In this document: in pieces, positions 43,104 through 51,333 of the stretch | How the letters are laid out: every line of letters begins with the position of its first letter | How positions within the stretch are numbered: position 1 is the stretch's first letter | NCBI RefSeq assembly: GCF_026341125.1 | Contig: NZ_JAPEOR010000005.1 | Span: forward strand, 1-64,000 | DNA: 64,000 nt | Direction of reading: 5' to 3' | Source: Streptomyces sp. NBC_01142 | GTDB lineage: Bacteria > Actinomycetota > Actinomycetes > Streptomycetales > Streptomycetaceae | Made by a program: the position numbers and the translations under genes | Notes under the pieces: model-generated | Seen by the model: the letters and a program-made list of their open reading frames with translations, nothing else | What the model was told of the DNA's origin: nothing | Databases searched by the model: none

Positions 43104-43144
43104 TGTGGACAGAGTCCGGCGTTCGCGCGTGCACCTGTGGACAG
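43104..43144 (-). promoter_or_regulatory. Two DnaA-box-like nonamers
   Basis: TGTGGACAG at 43104-43112 and 43136-43144 is the complement of CTGTCCACA, matching the Streptomyces DnaA-box pattern YYNTCCACA. A third copy is at 43766-43774, and single copies are at 47113-47121 and 31458-31466. A plasmid origin or DnaA-regulated promoters are possible. Confidence 0.4.
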
Positions 43145-43159
43145 CGGCGGCCGCCTGGC

Positions 43160-43684
43160 TCAGATGCGGTCGCCGACCTTGATCGTGCGCCACTTCGCCT
43201 CGGTGACCGGCTTCCAGCGGGAGCGGTCTCCCTTGACGATCAGGACCTTCCAGGCTTCCGGGGTCTTGTGCACGCCGGTCTGCACGCGTCCGAGGTACTG
43301 GCGGTCGCAGACCCGGCGGCTCCCGCCGCCGCCCGATCCGCCGCTGGATCCGTTGGAGTTGCCCTTGCCGACCTTGTTCGGCGTCCCCGGCTTCACCTTC
43401 GACACGCCCCCTCCGCCGGTGGTGGACGAGCGTCCGCCGGAGCCGCCGGTCGTCGACGGCCGGCTGATGCCGGTAAGGGTGAGCGCGTTGGTGGTGACGC
43501 TGCGGCAGTTGGTCTCGCGGTAGCGGTCCTGGTAGATCGGCGTCTTGGTCTCCGCATCGTGGTGCTTCTTCTTCACCGTGCCGTGCTCCAGCGGCTCGGG
43601 CTGGTGGGAGCCGCAGGCCGTGAGCAGGAGCGCGGCGGCGACGGCGGTCGTGGTGATCGTGAGCTGGCGGGCGGTGTGGGACAT
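43160..43684 (-). CDS. Lipoprotein with Gly-rich linker
   Basis: 174 residues from ATG 43684. The signal peptide ends in a lipobox (LLLTAC near 20-25), so it should be lipid-anchored outside the membrane. A Ser/Gly-rich linker (GGSGGRSSTTGGGG; GSSGGSGGGG) joins to a C-terminal domain with VCDRQYLGRVQTG and EAWKVLIVKGDRSRWKPVTEAKW. No enzyme motif. It probably belongs to the leftward plasmid operon. Confidence 0.7.
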   Translation of the reverse strand: MSHTARQLTITTTAVAAALLLTACGSHQPEPLEHGTVKKKHHDAETKTPIYQDRYRETNCRSVTTNALTLTGISRPSTTGGSGGRSSTTGGGGVSKVKPGTPNKVGKGNSNGSSGGSGGGGSRRVCDRQYLGRVQTGVHKTPEAWKVLIVKGDRSRWKPVTEAKWRTIKVGDRI

Positions 43685-43803
43685 CGCGGGGTGGATCTCA
43701 CTTTCTGCTTCGGGTAGGGGAGTTGGCGGGCCGGGGGCGGCGGCACGACTGTCCGCCAGGTGGCCTGTGGACAGCGGCCGGCCGCCGCGCTCCGGGCGGG
43801 CTT

Positions 43804-44016
43804 CAGTCGCCGGTGTCGTCCTGGAACGTCTCGGCGTAGACGGGCTTGAGGGCGTGCCAGACGGTGAGCTCTGCCGAGCGGCCGTCGAGCCGGTGGAAGA
43901 CGCCGGCGCGGATCTTCGGGTCCTCGATGCGCCTGACGGCTGCGGCGAAGGCCGCCCGGTCGTCGCGCAGGTGCGCGTGTGTGCCGCGGCGGTGACGTGC
44001 CCGTCCGTGATCGCGT
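43804..44016 (-). pseudogene. Small ORF remnant with probable frameshift
   Basis: The stretch after the 44376 gene reads as coding in two frames. NAITDGHVTAAAH reads first; then, after CACAC, the frame shifts to HLRDDRAAFAAAVRRIEDPKIRAGVF and ends VYAETFQDDTGD at 43804. A two-base AC insertion would explain it. If real, the start would be a CTG overlapping the previous stop. No other gene explains this interval. Confidence 0.35.
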
Positions 44017-44376
44017 TCAGCGGCCCAGGGTCTGGATCTCGTGGATCACCTGGGGGCCGTGGGAGTCGTGGACGACGCGGTGGACCAGGAGGTCGCCCCG
44101 GTGGAGGGCGAGGTGGCGGGCCTTGTCCTCGATGGCGGCGAGCTTGCTGCCGGAGTCGATGACGTCGCCGCAGCTGCAGAGCACGCCGTAGCCGTTGCGG
44201 CCGCCGAGCGCGGCGCACTCAGGGTTGAGCGGCCTGCCCCGGTGGTGCCGGTGCTCGTCGTCGCCGGTGAGGTGGCACGGTGAGCGGTCCTTGGCGTGCA
44301 GGGCCACGACGTCGGCGGTGTAGAACTGGCCGTCGTTGCCGTCCGTGTCCCCGGTGCTCGTGCCGTGCGCGTCCAC
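44017..44376 (-). CDS. Hypothetical plasmid protein
   Basis: 119 residues from GTG 44376, with GGGGG upstream. His/Asp-rich N-terminus (GTSTGDTDGNDGQFYTADVVALHAKD), then PECAALGGRNGYGVLCSCG (possible zinc site) and a helical end. It lies about 60 bases downstream of the minus-strand promoter-like element at 44438-44456. Confidence 0.55.
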   Translation of the reverse strand: MDAHGTSTGDTDGNDGQFYTADVVALHAKDRSPCHLTGDDEHRHHRGRPLNPECAALGGRNGYGVLCSCGDVIDSGSKLAAIEDKARHLALHRGDLLVHRVVHDSHGPQVIHEIQTLGR

Positions 44377-44437
44377 CCTGGCCCCCTGTCGTAGATGGGC
44401 ACCGGCAGGCGGTGCCGTCGGTGTCGAACCAACCCTG

Positions 44438-44491
44438 TTGACGCAATAACGTTAACTTGAGATGATCCATTGAGTCAACTTATTTGCGTCA
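44438..44491. promoter_or_regulatory. Divergent pair of the recurring promoter element
   Basis: Minus strand: GTTAACGTTATTGCGTCA (44456-44439). Plus strand: GTCAACTTATTTGCGTCA (44474-44491). Both match the element repeated upstream of other plasmid genes in 45-51 kb and stand out as AT-rich. They point toward the 44376 gene and the 44558 wHTH gene respectively. Confidence 0.65.
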
Positions 44492-44557
44492 TCCCGGAAG
44501 GTGGCCGCACCCGCGATCTCCCGTGCGCCACCGTCAGTTCGACACCCTGGAGGTCCC

Positions 44558-44953
44558 TTGACCCGCCCGCTCGGCCGTCACCAGCTCACCGTCCTCGGCG
44601 CCCTCGCACGCCTCAACGGCGGCACCTGGAGCGCCGGTTGCGCCTGGCAGCTGCGCTCTGCCACGTACACGGCCCGCGTCCTGGACACCCTGGTGCAGCG
44701 CGGCTACGTGACGCGGACGAGCGAGAGTGCCCGGTACGCGATCACCGAGGACGGCCTCAACGCGCTGGGCTGGTACACCTGCGAAGGCTGCACCCGCCTG
44801 ACCCGCTCCCCGGCGATCGAGCAGCCCTCCGCCTCGGAGCGGCGCGTGCGGTGCTCCTGGTGCCACGCCCCCGACAGCCCCCCGCCCTCCGTCGGGTCGC
44901 GCCCCGGGCGGACGCGGCCGCACGCCGCACGGGCGCACCGGGTGCCGGCCTGA
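44558..44953 (+). CDS. Winged-helix (MarR/PadR-like) protein with zinc pairs
   Basis: About 131 residues from TTG 44558, with CTGGAGG 4 bases upstream. An N-terminal winged helix (RHQLTVLGALARLNGGTWSAG...TARVLDTLVQRGYVTRTSESARYAITEDGLNALG) precedes CEGC and CSWC pairs that may bind zinc. It is divergent from the 44376 gene across paired promoter elements and could be their regulator. Its stop overlaps the next ATG. Confidence 0.65.
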   Translation: MTRPLGRHQLTVLGALARLNGGTWSAGCAWQLRSATYTARVLDTLVQRGYVTRTSESARYAITEDGLNALGWYTCEGCTRLTRSPAIEQPSASERRVRCSWCHAPDSPPPSVGSRPGRTRPHAARAHRVPA

Positions 44954-45552
44954 TGTCCGCCGTCACCCTCACCCCCGCCTCGTCGGCCGCGGCTGAACCC
45001 CGCCGCACGAGGAGGTGGTCACCCATCGCCCCGATCAGCACCCAGGAGGTACCGGAAGACTCCTTGCGCCTGGAACGGCAGGTGACGTGGTCGGTGTCCG
45101 TCTACCGCCGGTCGGACGACGCCGAGGTCCACGAGTACACCAGCCACCGCCTCGCCTCCCCCGCCCTGGCGCGGGAGCACGTGACACTCGCGCGGGAGCG
45201 GCCGTGGGTGTCCCGGATCGCGCTGACCGAGCACATCCGCGAGGTGACCCGCCGCACGATCGCCGAGCGCGATCTGCCGGTCGAAGGGTTGCCGGAGCCG
45301 GTCCCTTCCGCCCCTCCGGGCGGACGTGTCGCGGCACGGTTCTACGAGATCGAAGGGCTTCAGGCTCACGGGCTGCTGAGCGCCGACGACGTCCGCTGCC
45401 ATCTGGGGCGGCTGCGCCCGCAGCGGGCGGACGCCGCGCAGCCGGGCAGGAACCCGGGGCCGGCGGGTACGACTCTGCGGGAGACCACGGTCGTCGACTT
45501 CTCACGGCCCACGACCGAGGACGAGCTTCCCCACATCCCGACTGACGCTTAA
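44953..45552 (+). CDS. Hypothetical plasmid protein
   Basis: 199 residues from ATG 44953. A beta-rich central domain (LRLERQVTWSVSVYRRSDDAEVHEYTSHRLASPALAREHVTLARERPWV) looks like a small alpha/beta fold of unknown type. Co-translated with the wHTH gene. The last codons overlap the next promoter element. Confidence 0.55.
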   Translation: MSAVTLTPASSAAAEPRRTRRWSPIAPISTQEVPEDSLRLERQVTWSVSVYRRSDDAEVHEYTSHRLASPALAREHVTLARERPWVSRIALTEHIREVTRRTIAERDLPVEGLPEPVPSAPPGGRVAARFYEIEGLQAHGLLSADDVRCHLGRLRPQRADAAQPGRNPGPAGTTLRETTVVDFSRPTTEDELPHIPTDA

Positions 45553-45593
45553 AAGGTGACGCATGTTTTGATTTGGATTAAGTTATAAGGGTC
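45541..45593. promoter_or_regulatory. Recurring promoter element, divergent copies
   Basis: Minus strand: GTCACCTTTTAAGCGTCA (45560-45543). Plus strand: GGATTAAGTTATAAGGGTC (45575-45593). The plus copy lies upstream of the 45755 gene; the minus copy reads back into the preceding gene. Confidence 0.5.
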
Positions 45594-45754
45594 GACCGGT
45601 GGGGTGCTCCACACGCCGGGGCGCGGCCTCACCGCCGCGCCGGGAGAGGGCGCAGCACGCTTCCTCTCCCCCGCAGTCCCGGGGCGGCAGGAACTTTCCG
45701 AGCTGGCTGCTGGCCCTGCCGCCCCCGACCCCACTTCGTCCCCTGGAGGAGACC

Positions 45755-46381
45755 CTGCCCCCGTCTGCCCACACCCACGACGCCGCGAGCCGGCACGCGC
45801 CGGTCGCCCAGGCGGAGCGGTGGGACATCCGCCGCGCGCGCACCCTCCTCGCCGAGCACACCGGGCTGAACGACTTGGACGCCGACGGCACCTCGGCGAC
45901 CGGCTACTTCGTCAGTGCCGACGGCTGGCGTGTCCAGGTCGTCTGGACGCACAACGGCAGCCTCACCTTGCCGAGGGCCGGCACTGCGGCGCGCAAGCAG
46001 TGGGACGCGGCACTCGATGCGGTCGGAGACGCCTTCCACGGCGCCGAGTTCACCGGCATCCGGCGCAACCGGTACTGCGTGTCCGCGGCCGCGGTTGTTC
46101 CTGACGAGCCGCAGTGCACCGCGCGCATGCGCCGCGTCGGCCCGCTCGACGCGTTCCGCCGCGAGGTGACCTTCGACGGGTACGCACCCGAGTCCACAGG
46201 GGGTGCAGTGGTCCTCGCCTCGCACGGCCCCTCGCCGACGTCGACCCTGATCGTCACCGATGCGGCGGGCGCCGAGGTGGGCCGCGGCTACGAGGACCAC
46301 CAGGACGCGATCGAGTCCCTGGCCCACCACTACGGCCTGCCCATGCCCCTCGCCGTGATCGACGAGGGACGGCGCCCGTGA
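45755..46381 (+). CDS. Hypothetical plasmid protein (probable CTG start)
   Basis: About 208 residues. GGAGGAG (45745-45751) lies just before CTG 45755, which I take as the start; GTG 45599 would need a leaderless message. RRARTLLAEHTGLNDLDADGTSATGYFVSADGWRVQVVWTHNG starts a beta-rich domain. RYCVSAAAVVPDEPQC and HGPSPTSTLIVTDAAGAEVGRGYEDHQDAIESLAHHYGL complete it. Unknown family. Its stop overlaps the following GTG. Confidence 0.5.
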   Translation: MPPSAHTHDAASRHAPVAQAERWDIRRARTLLAEHTGLNDLDADGTSATGYFVSADGWRVQVVWTHNGSLTLPRAGTAARKQWDAALDAVGDAFHGAEFTGIRRNRYCVSAAAVVPDEPQCTARMRRVGPLDAFRREVTFDGYAPESTGGAVVLASHGPSPTSTLIVTDAAGAEVGRGYEDHQDAIESLAHHYGLPMPLAVIDEGRRP

Positions 46382-47091
46382 ACCACCCGTCACCTAACGG
46401 AAGTTCACGCAGGTCAGCGGTCGCCGTGGCCTCGCTCAGCGCCCCGCAGCGCGCAGGGCTTCATGCCGCCGCGGTGCACGCCGAAGGGCATGTCCCGCCG
46501 TCCCTGCCGGTCGCCGAGGTGCACCGGCTCGCCGCTCTGGGCCTGGTCGAGGTGCTCGCCACGGACGCCCACCCCCGGTTCGGGCCCCTGACGCGCGCTC
46601 CGCGCCACCGCATCACTGGTGCCGGCCGCCGCAGGGCCCGCTGGGAGCCGCTGCCGCAGGTCCTGCTGGTGCCCTGCTCGATGGGCAAGCTCGACGTACC
46701 TGTCGCCCCGGCCGCCGAGATGTACGTGGGCCCGTACCATGTCGCGGCCCGCAAGGCCGCGGCCGCCGCCTCCGCGGACGGCTCGGCCCTCGTCCTCACC
46801 TTGTCGGCGAAGTTCGGGCTGCTGCGCGACGAGGACCGGATCCTGCACTACGACCTGCGCGCCGGACAGAACGGCACGGTGTCCCCGCGGGTTCTTGCCC
46901 GGCAGGCCCACTTCCTCGGCGTGAGCGCCGCGCGTGTGACGGTCTTCGCCGGCAGGGCGTACGCGGATCTCGCCCGCACGATTTGGCCCGCCCTCGAGCA
47001 CCCGCTGGCGGGCCGCGGGATCGGCGAGCACCTGGCCTACTTCGCCGACCTGTACCGGCCCTCCCGCGTCGGCGGCCGCGTGCGCCCGTAG
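46378..47091 (+). CDS. DUF6884-like protein
   Basis: 237 residues from GTG 46378. The C-terminal two-thirds follow the DUF6884 pattern: VLLVPCSMGKLD (near 97), EMYVGPYHVAARKAA, LVLTLSAKFGLL and YDLRAG. The N-terminal region is a winged-helix-like segment (HAEGHVPPSLPVAEVHRLAALGLVEV). DUF6884 proteins are common in phages and plasmids and have no established activity; a nucleotide or base-modification role is sometimes suspected from their fold. Confidence 0.65.
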   Translation: MNHPSPNGSSRRSAVAVASLSAPQRAGLHAAAVHAEGHVPPSLPVAEVHRLAALGLVEVLATDAHPRFGPLTRAPRHRITGAGRRRARWEPLPQVLLVPCSMGKLDVPVAPAAEMYVGPYHVAARKAAAAASADGSALVLTLSAKFGLLRDEDRILHYDLRAGQNGTVSPRVLARQAHFLGVSAARVTVFAGRAYADLARTIWPALEHPLAGRGIGEHLAYFADLYRPSRVGGRVRP

Positions 47092-47186
47092 ACGCCGCTC
47101 AGCGTCCGGACTCTGTCCACAGGCCGCGGCGCGCACCGTTCATAGATCAACTCCACGGCCCTCCCGGCCCGATGACAGGAATACCC

Positions 47187-47918
47187 ATGTTCAAGAAGCT
47201 CTTCACCAACTCCTCCGCCCCCGTCTCCTCCGCCCCCGCCGCACAGCCCGCGGCGCCGGTGCGGACCTCGCTCGCCGACCTGACCAAGAAGGCAGCCCAC
47301 AGCCTGCAGAAGTCCGGGCTGACCGGCCAGCGGGCGGCCGTCTATCTCGTCCTGGACCGCTCGGGCTCCATGCGCCCGTACTACAGCGACGGCACGGTCC
47401 AGTACCTCGCCGAGCGGATCCTGGGCCTGGCACGGAACTTGGACGACGACGGCTCGGTTCCGGTGACGTTCTTCTCCACCGAGGTCGACGGCACGATCAC
47501 GCTGAGCGTGGACGACTACGCAGGCCGGATCGAGGAGGCACACAGCGGGCTCGGCCACATGGGCCGCACGTACTACGAGAAGGCCCTCCGGGCGGTGCTC
47601 GAGCAGCACCGGCAGTCCGGAGCCACGGTGCCCGCGCTGATCGTCTTCCAGACCGACGGCAACCCGGACGACCGGTCCGAGGTGGTCTCGCTCATGCACG
47701 AGATCGTCAACGAGGACGAGGACGCGTTCGTGGCCTTCGTCGCCTTCGGCAAGAAGGTGGACTTCCTGCGCACCCTCGACGTTCTCGGGCTGAAGGCCGA
47801 CCACGTCTCGCTCTTCCCGGCCGACGACCCCACGAACATCGGCGACGAAGAGCTCTACGACGGCATCACCCACGAGTTCGCCCCCTGGCTCCGGGAGCGC
47901 CAGTCGGTCAGCAGCTGA
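47187..47918 (+). CDS. VWA-domain protein (TerY-like)
   Basis: 243 residues from ATG 47187. The MIDAS motif DRSGSM (near 59-64), a later conserved Thr in GRTYYEKALRAVLE and FQTDGNPDD complete a metal-binding von Willebrand A fold. Relatives occur in tellurium-resistance and phage-defence (Ter-type) modules and in plasmids. It has no membrane anchor. No TerD or TerC gene is nearby. A hairpin with GCCGGCCG/CGGCCGGC follows at about 47935-47966. Confidence 0.8.
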   Translation: MFKKLFTNSSAPVSSAPAAQPAAPVRTSLADLTKKAAHSLQKSGLTGQRAAVYLVLDRSGSMRPYYSDGTVQYLAERILGLARNLDDDGSVPVTFFSTEVDGTITLSVDDYAGRIEEAHSGLGHMGRTYYEKALRAVLEQHRQSGATVPALIVFQTDGNPDDRSEVVSLMHEIVNEDEDAFVAFVAFGKKVDFLRTLDVLGLKADHVSLFPADDPTNIGDEELYDGITHEFAPWLRERQSVSS

Positions 47919-48026
47919 CCGTCAGCCGGGCAGCCGGCCGCCTCCCCGCGGCCGGCCCGTCGGCCCCTTTAGCCTCAGCGGAGCGCGCGGATCTCCTCCG
48001 CGCCCGAGCGAAGAATGGGACGCACG

Positions 48027-48410
48027 ATGAGCAACCCGCCTTTCTACGCGACCTACAGCAGCGCCTCCCGGTCGGCCGGAGAGCAAGCCGCGGCGCTGCA
48101 GCTGCTGCTCACCCGCGCCGCCGCCGAACCGGACCTGGCTCTCGCGCTGGCCCAGGTCGACACCACCGAGATGAAGGGCGTGCTGGATACGGCCGGACTG
48201 CTGGCCGCGCTCGCGGAGGCGGAGGCGGAGCGCGACCTGAATGCGGGGCTCGCCGAGCGGCACCAGCGGCGCGCGGTGGCGGGTGCCGCGCTGGGCGATC
48301 CGTGCGTCTGCGCGCACTCGGCCGCCACCCACGCCCCCCGCCTGACCGCGGACGGTCGGCTGCCCTGCCGGCACGACGACTGCGGCTGTTCCGACCTCGT
48401 CTTCAGCTGA
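48027..48410 (+). CDS. Hypothetical protein with Cys-rich C-terminus
   Basis: 127 residues from ATG 48027 (ATG 48015 is also possible). A helical N-terminal half (LLTRAAAEPDLALALAQVDTTEMKGVLDTAGLLAALAEAEAERDL) is followed by CVCAHSAATHAPRL...PCRHDDCGCSD, a likely zinc site. This type is common among Streptomyces plasmid and phage genes. Unknown function. Confidence 0.55.
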   Translation: MSNPPFYATYSSASRSAGEQAAALQLLLTRAAAEPDLALALAQVDTTEMKGVLDTAGLLAALAEAEAERDLNAGLAERHQRRAVAGAALGDPCVCAHSAATHAPRLTADGRLPCRHDDCGCSDLVFS

Positions 48411-48471
48411 CCGCCACGGGACGACCTGCCTGCGCCGGGTCACCCTGAAGGTCCTTTCCCCGCCTGTCCTT

Positions 48472-48500
48472 AAGCCCCGGGCCCCCGTCCCCGGGGCTTT
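48472..48500 (+). terminator. Hairpin terminator
   Basis: AAGCCCCGG pairs with CCGGGGCTT around a 10-base loop, 61 bases after the previous stop, ending in TTTC. Confidence 0.7.
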
Positions 48501-48585
48501 CGGCGCTCCACGACTGGGCGGCGGCGTGCACAGACGCGCCGCGCAGCGCAGTACCTGACCCATATAAATTGCCGTACCATCGGCC

Positions 48586-48606
48586 GTGGATTTATTTATT
48601 AGCGAC
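48586..48606 (+). promoter_or_regulatory. Recurring promoter element
   Basis: GTGGATTTATTTATTAGCGA followed by CA, directly before AAGGAG and the start at 48618. It shares the TTATTAGCG-CA end and the upstream GTACC word (48574) with the 49354 copy. Confidence 0.55.
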
Positions 48607-48617
48607 AAGGAGCCGTG

Positions 48618-49310
48618 ATGGCCCGCAAGGACGAACTGCTGACCCTAAACGAGATCGCGAAGCTAGCCGGCGTGGGCCGGCAGGCCGCGCAGAAGTGGCA
48701 CCAGGTGGCGCGCAAGACGGGCGGGGAACCGCCGCTGCGCATGGTCGCCAAGGCGATGGACGTCAAGGTCCCGGAGGCGAACGACGAGTCGCCGCGCTAC
48801 CCCCGCAAGGTCGTGGTCGCCTTCCTGAAGGCCGTGGGCTACATGAACGCGGACGAGAGCCTCATGGAGCGGCGAGGCGGAAGAGGGAAGTGGGCGCCGG
48901 CCAAGCCGACCATCGACCCCCGCCGGGCCGAGCAGCCCGGTCCCGATTCCGGCGAGAAGCCGCTCGAGGTGGATCGCGAGACCGGGGGACGGCTCCGCTA
49001 CTACAACGCGCACGCGTGGGAGATCGCCGGCTTCGGCTCGGAGAACAGCTTCACCTCCTCCCGCACCCTCGGCCGCGCCCCCGCGCCCGACGGGATCGAC
49101 GAGCTCGAGCGTCCGTACTGGTTCCGGGAGACGCTGGAGGAGTGGGCAGCCGGCGCCGATGAGCGGAAAGCAGAGCGGTACGCCGGCCGCCAGCCGGACG
49201 GCTTCACGCCGGAGGGACAGCCCTTCCGCCTACTGCCCGGCGACAACTACTACGCGAAGAAGGCGGCCGAGCAAACCGGCCAATCCGACAAGGAAGAGCC
49301 CTCCAAATAG
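48618..49310 (+). CDS. Excisionase/MerR-like HTH protein
   Basis: 230 residues from ATG 48618 (GTG 48615 is adjacent) with AAGGAG upstream. The N-terminal 80 residues contain a MerR/Xis-type HTH (LLTLNEIAKLAGVGRQAAQKWHQVARKTG...PRYPRKVVVAFLKAVGYM). The rest is charged with an aromatic core (RLRYYNAHAWEIAGFGSEN, PYWFRETLEEWAAG). Similar proteins act as plasmid or phage regulators. It is a candidate controller of the recurring promoter elements, one of which lies immediately upstream. Confidence 0.65.
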   Translation: MARKDELLTLNEIAKLAGVGRQAAQKWHQVARKTGGEPPLRMVAKAMDVKVPEANDESPRYPRKVVVAFLKAVGYMNADESLMERRGGRGKWAPAKPTIDPRRAEQPGPDSGEKPLEVDRETGGRLRYYNAHAWEIAGFGSENSFTSSRTLGRAPAPDGIDELERPYWFRETLEEWAAGADERKAERYAGRQPDGFTPEGQPFRLLPGDNYYAKKAAEQTGQSDKEEPSK

Positions 49311-49353
49311 CTGGCAGGACACCCACTGACCAGCCATTTTCCAATGTACCTGT

Positions 49354-49372
49354 GGTAAACTTAATAGCGTCA
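49354..49372 (+). promoter_or_regulatory. Recurring promoter element
   Basis: GGTAAACTTAATAGCGTCA, preceded by CCAATGTACCTGT. The whole block aligns with the 51232-51273 element. It lies 97 bases before the TTG start of the ATPase gene. The intervening leader has a CCCCCGGGGG run and a short AACACC-GA-GGTGTT dyad. Confidence 0.65.
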
Positions 49373-49468
49373 GAGGGAGTCGGTTCCGGCCCCCGGGGGC
49401 GCCTCGCGCTCCCGTGCGCGGCCCCTGCGGACCGGACCCTGAAACACCGAGGTGTTCCCGGAGGTCTC

Positions 49469-50440
49469 TTGACGGACACCATGACGCACCCACAGGAAGC
49501 CCCCGCCGCTCGTCCGCTCCACCCGCAGTTCCCGTTCAGCCCCGCGGTCAACACCCAGATCCTGGGACGCATCGCGCTGATGGGGCCCAGCGGTTCCGGA
49601 AAGTCGTTCACCGCACTGGAGTTGGCCTCCGCGCTCGGGTCCTCGACCGCGGTCATCGAGGCGGTCCACGGACATGCCTCGAAGTACGCCGGCCGGTTCG
49701 ACTTCCACACCTGCCCGCCCCTGGCGTACTGCTCGCCGGAGGCGCTCGTCGCGGCTCTGGCCGAATGCGCGGCGCAGGGCTACGAGACCGTGATCGTCGA
49801 CCCGTACACGCTGTTCTGGTCCGGCCACGGCGGCGTTCTCGAACAGGTCGACGACGCCTCCAAGCGCGGCTCCAGCGGCAACAAGTCCGGCTGGACCGAG
49901 GTCAGGCCGCGTGAACGCCGGATGTGGGACGCCCTGTTCGCCTACCCCGGCCACGTCATCGTGACGCTGCGCTCGAAGACCGACTACCACCTGGAGGCCG
50001 ACGAGCAGGGCCGTCACGCCATGCGGCGCTTCGGCGGTAGGCCCGAGCACCGCGACGGCGCGGAGTACGAGTTCAACTTCGTCGGCGCGATGGACAGCGA
50101 CAACACGCTCGTCGTGGTCAAGGCGCTCTCGCCGGACCTGTCCGGCGCGGTCGTCGCCCGGCCCGGGGCCGAGTTCGCCGTCCGCGTCCGGGCCTGGCTG
50201 GAGGACGGCGAGCCGTTCACCCCGCAGGCGCCCGTCACGGAACTGATCACACAGGCCCGCCACCCCGAGGCCACCCATGCCGGACTCGGCCAGCTGCGCG
50301 ATACCGTCCGCCGCCGCTGCCTGGAGGACGTGCTGATGACCGACGACGACGGGCTGACCCTCGTCCGCCTGGACGACTACATCACCCGGCGCGGCAGGTC
50401 CCTGACGGCCACCGCCCCGCAGGACGCACACGCCTCGTGA
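49469..50440 (+). CDS. P-loop ATPase (RecA/AAA-like, phage-plasmid type)
   Basis: About 323 residues from TTG 49469 with CGGAGG 6 bases upstream. Walker A GPSGSGKS is near residue 37, and a Walker-B-like VIVDPY near 108. The pattern TEVRPRERRMWDALFAYPGHVIVTLRSKTDY resembles AAA_24-type phage nucleotide-binding proteins, with an arginine-rich sensor region. It has no helicase motifs. It probably takes part in plasmid DNA metabolism. It lies behind a recurring promoter element. Confidence 0.75.
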   Translation: MTDTMTHPQEAPAARPLHPQFPFSPAVNTQILGRIALMGPSGSGKSFTALELASALGSSTAVIEAVHGHASKYAGRFDFHTCPPLAYCSPEALVAALAECAAQGYETVIVDPYTLFWSGHGGVLEQVDDASKRGSSGNKSGWTEVRPRERRMWDALFAYPGHVIVTLRSKTDYHLEADEQGRHAMRRFGGRPEHRDGAEYEFNFVGAMDSDNTLVVVKALSPDLSGAVVARPGAEFAVRVRAWLEDGEPFTPQAPVTELITQARHPEATHAGLGQLRDTVRRRCLEDVLMTDDDGLTLVRLDDYITRRGRSLTATAPQDAHAS

Positions 50441-50599
50441 CGCCGGCGCGGCGGCCGCATGCGCGGCCGCCGCGGCGCCGCCGCTCAACTACCGCCCCCA
50501 CGGGCCCCACATCTCCCCACCAGCAGGAGGACGCGTGCACATCGCCCAAGCGGCCCGCCTAGGCCGCGCACCACCGCGACCCCGACCTCTGGAGCCCCC

Positions 50600-51133
50600 T
50601 TGACCGCGTCCCCCTACGCCCCGTCCCGCGTCTTCTCCCTGCTGCTGGACCACACCGCCCGCGCCCTGGTCTTCCTCGCCGACCACGCCGCCCGCCGCTC
50701 CAGCATCCCCAACCCCATGGCCGCGACCCGCGTCGTGCTCACCCACATCGCCGACCAGAACCTCTCGGGCGGCGACATGTACGACGAGGTCACCTGGGCC
50801 CTGCGCAAGCTCGGCTTCACCTGGCCGGCAGGCCTGTGCGACAACTGCAACGGACCGCTCGACGACGACCAGGCCGAGAGCACCGGCCTGTGCGGCGACT
50901 GCGACACCTGGATCTGCGCCTGCGCCTTCGAGAACCCGGGCACCGAGGAGCGGTGCCGCGGCTGCCACCTGACCCACAACGGGCAGGGCGAGCCCATGTC
51001 CCCGTGCACCTGCGGATGCGACACCGCCTTCGGGCAGTTCGGCGACTACGACACCGAATCCTCCGTCTCCCGCCAGCACTTCATCGACACCGGCCGCTTC
51101 CTGCGCCCCGGCGAGACCCTCGACGCCGGCTGA
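50600..51133 (+). CDS. Zinc-ribbon hypothetical protein
   Basis: About 177 residues from TTG 50600 with TGGAG upstream. The N-terminal helical part (VFSLLLDHTARALVFLADHAARR...EVTWALRKLGFTW) is followed by three Cys pairs (CDNC, CGDC, CRGC) and CTCGC, several zinc ribbons. No enzyme is recognised. A nucleic-acid or protein adaptor role is plausible. Upstream 50441-50599 is unremarkable. Confidence 0.6.
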   Translation: MTASPYAPSRVFSLLLDHTARALVFLADHAARRSSIPNPMAATRVVLTHIADQNLSGGDMYDEVTWALRKLGFTWPAGLCDNCNGPLDDDQAESTGLCGDCDTWICACAFENPGTEERCRGCHLTHNGQGEPMSPCTCGCDTAFGQFGDYDTESSVSRQHFIDTGRFLRPGETLDAG

Positions 51134-51216
51134 CCCGCCGCCACCGTCGGCCGCGCGCCGACAACCCCGCACCGCACCCGCCGAGCCGCACACGAACCAG
51201 GGACCACCACACCCAC

Positions 51217-51273
51217 GGTGACGCTTTTAGCTTTACCAATGTCACCTCTATTGGTAAACTTATAAGCGTCACC
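51217..51273. promoter_or_regulatory. 24-bp-arm inverted repeat made of two facing promoter elements
   Basis: The left arm (51217-51240, GGTGACGCTTTTAGC...AAT) and right arm (51250-51273, ATTGGTAAACTTATAAGC...ACC) match at 21 of 24 positions around a 9-base spacer. Each arm is one copy of the recurring element, on opposite strands. It lies between the 51133 stop and the 51334 gene and could be a bidirectional promoter/operator or a terminator-like structure. Confidence 0.7.
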
Positions 51274-51333
51274 AGGCGGTAGCCCCGGCTGCTGCTCGTA
51301 CGCGACCCCAGGAGGGCACCCATTTCCGACACC

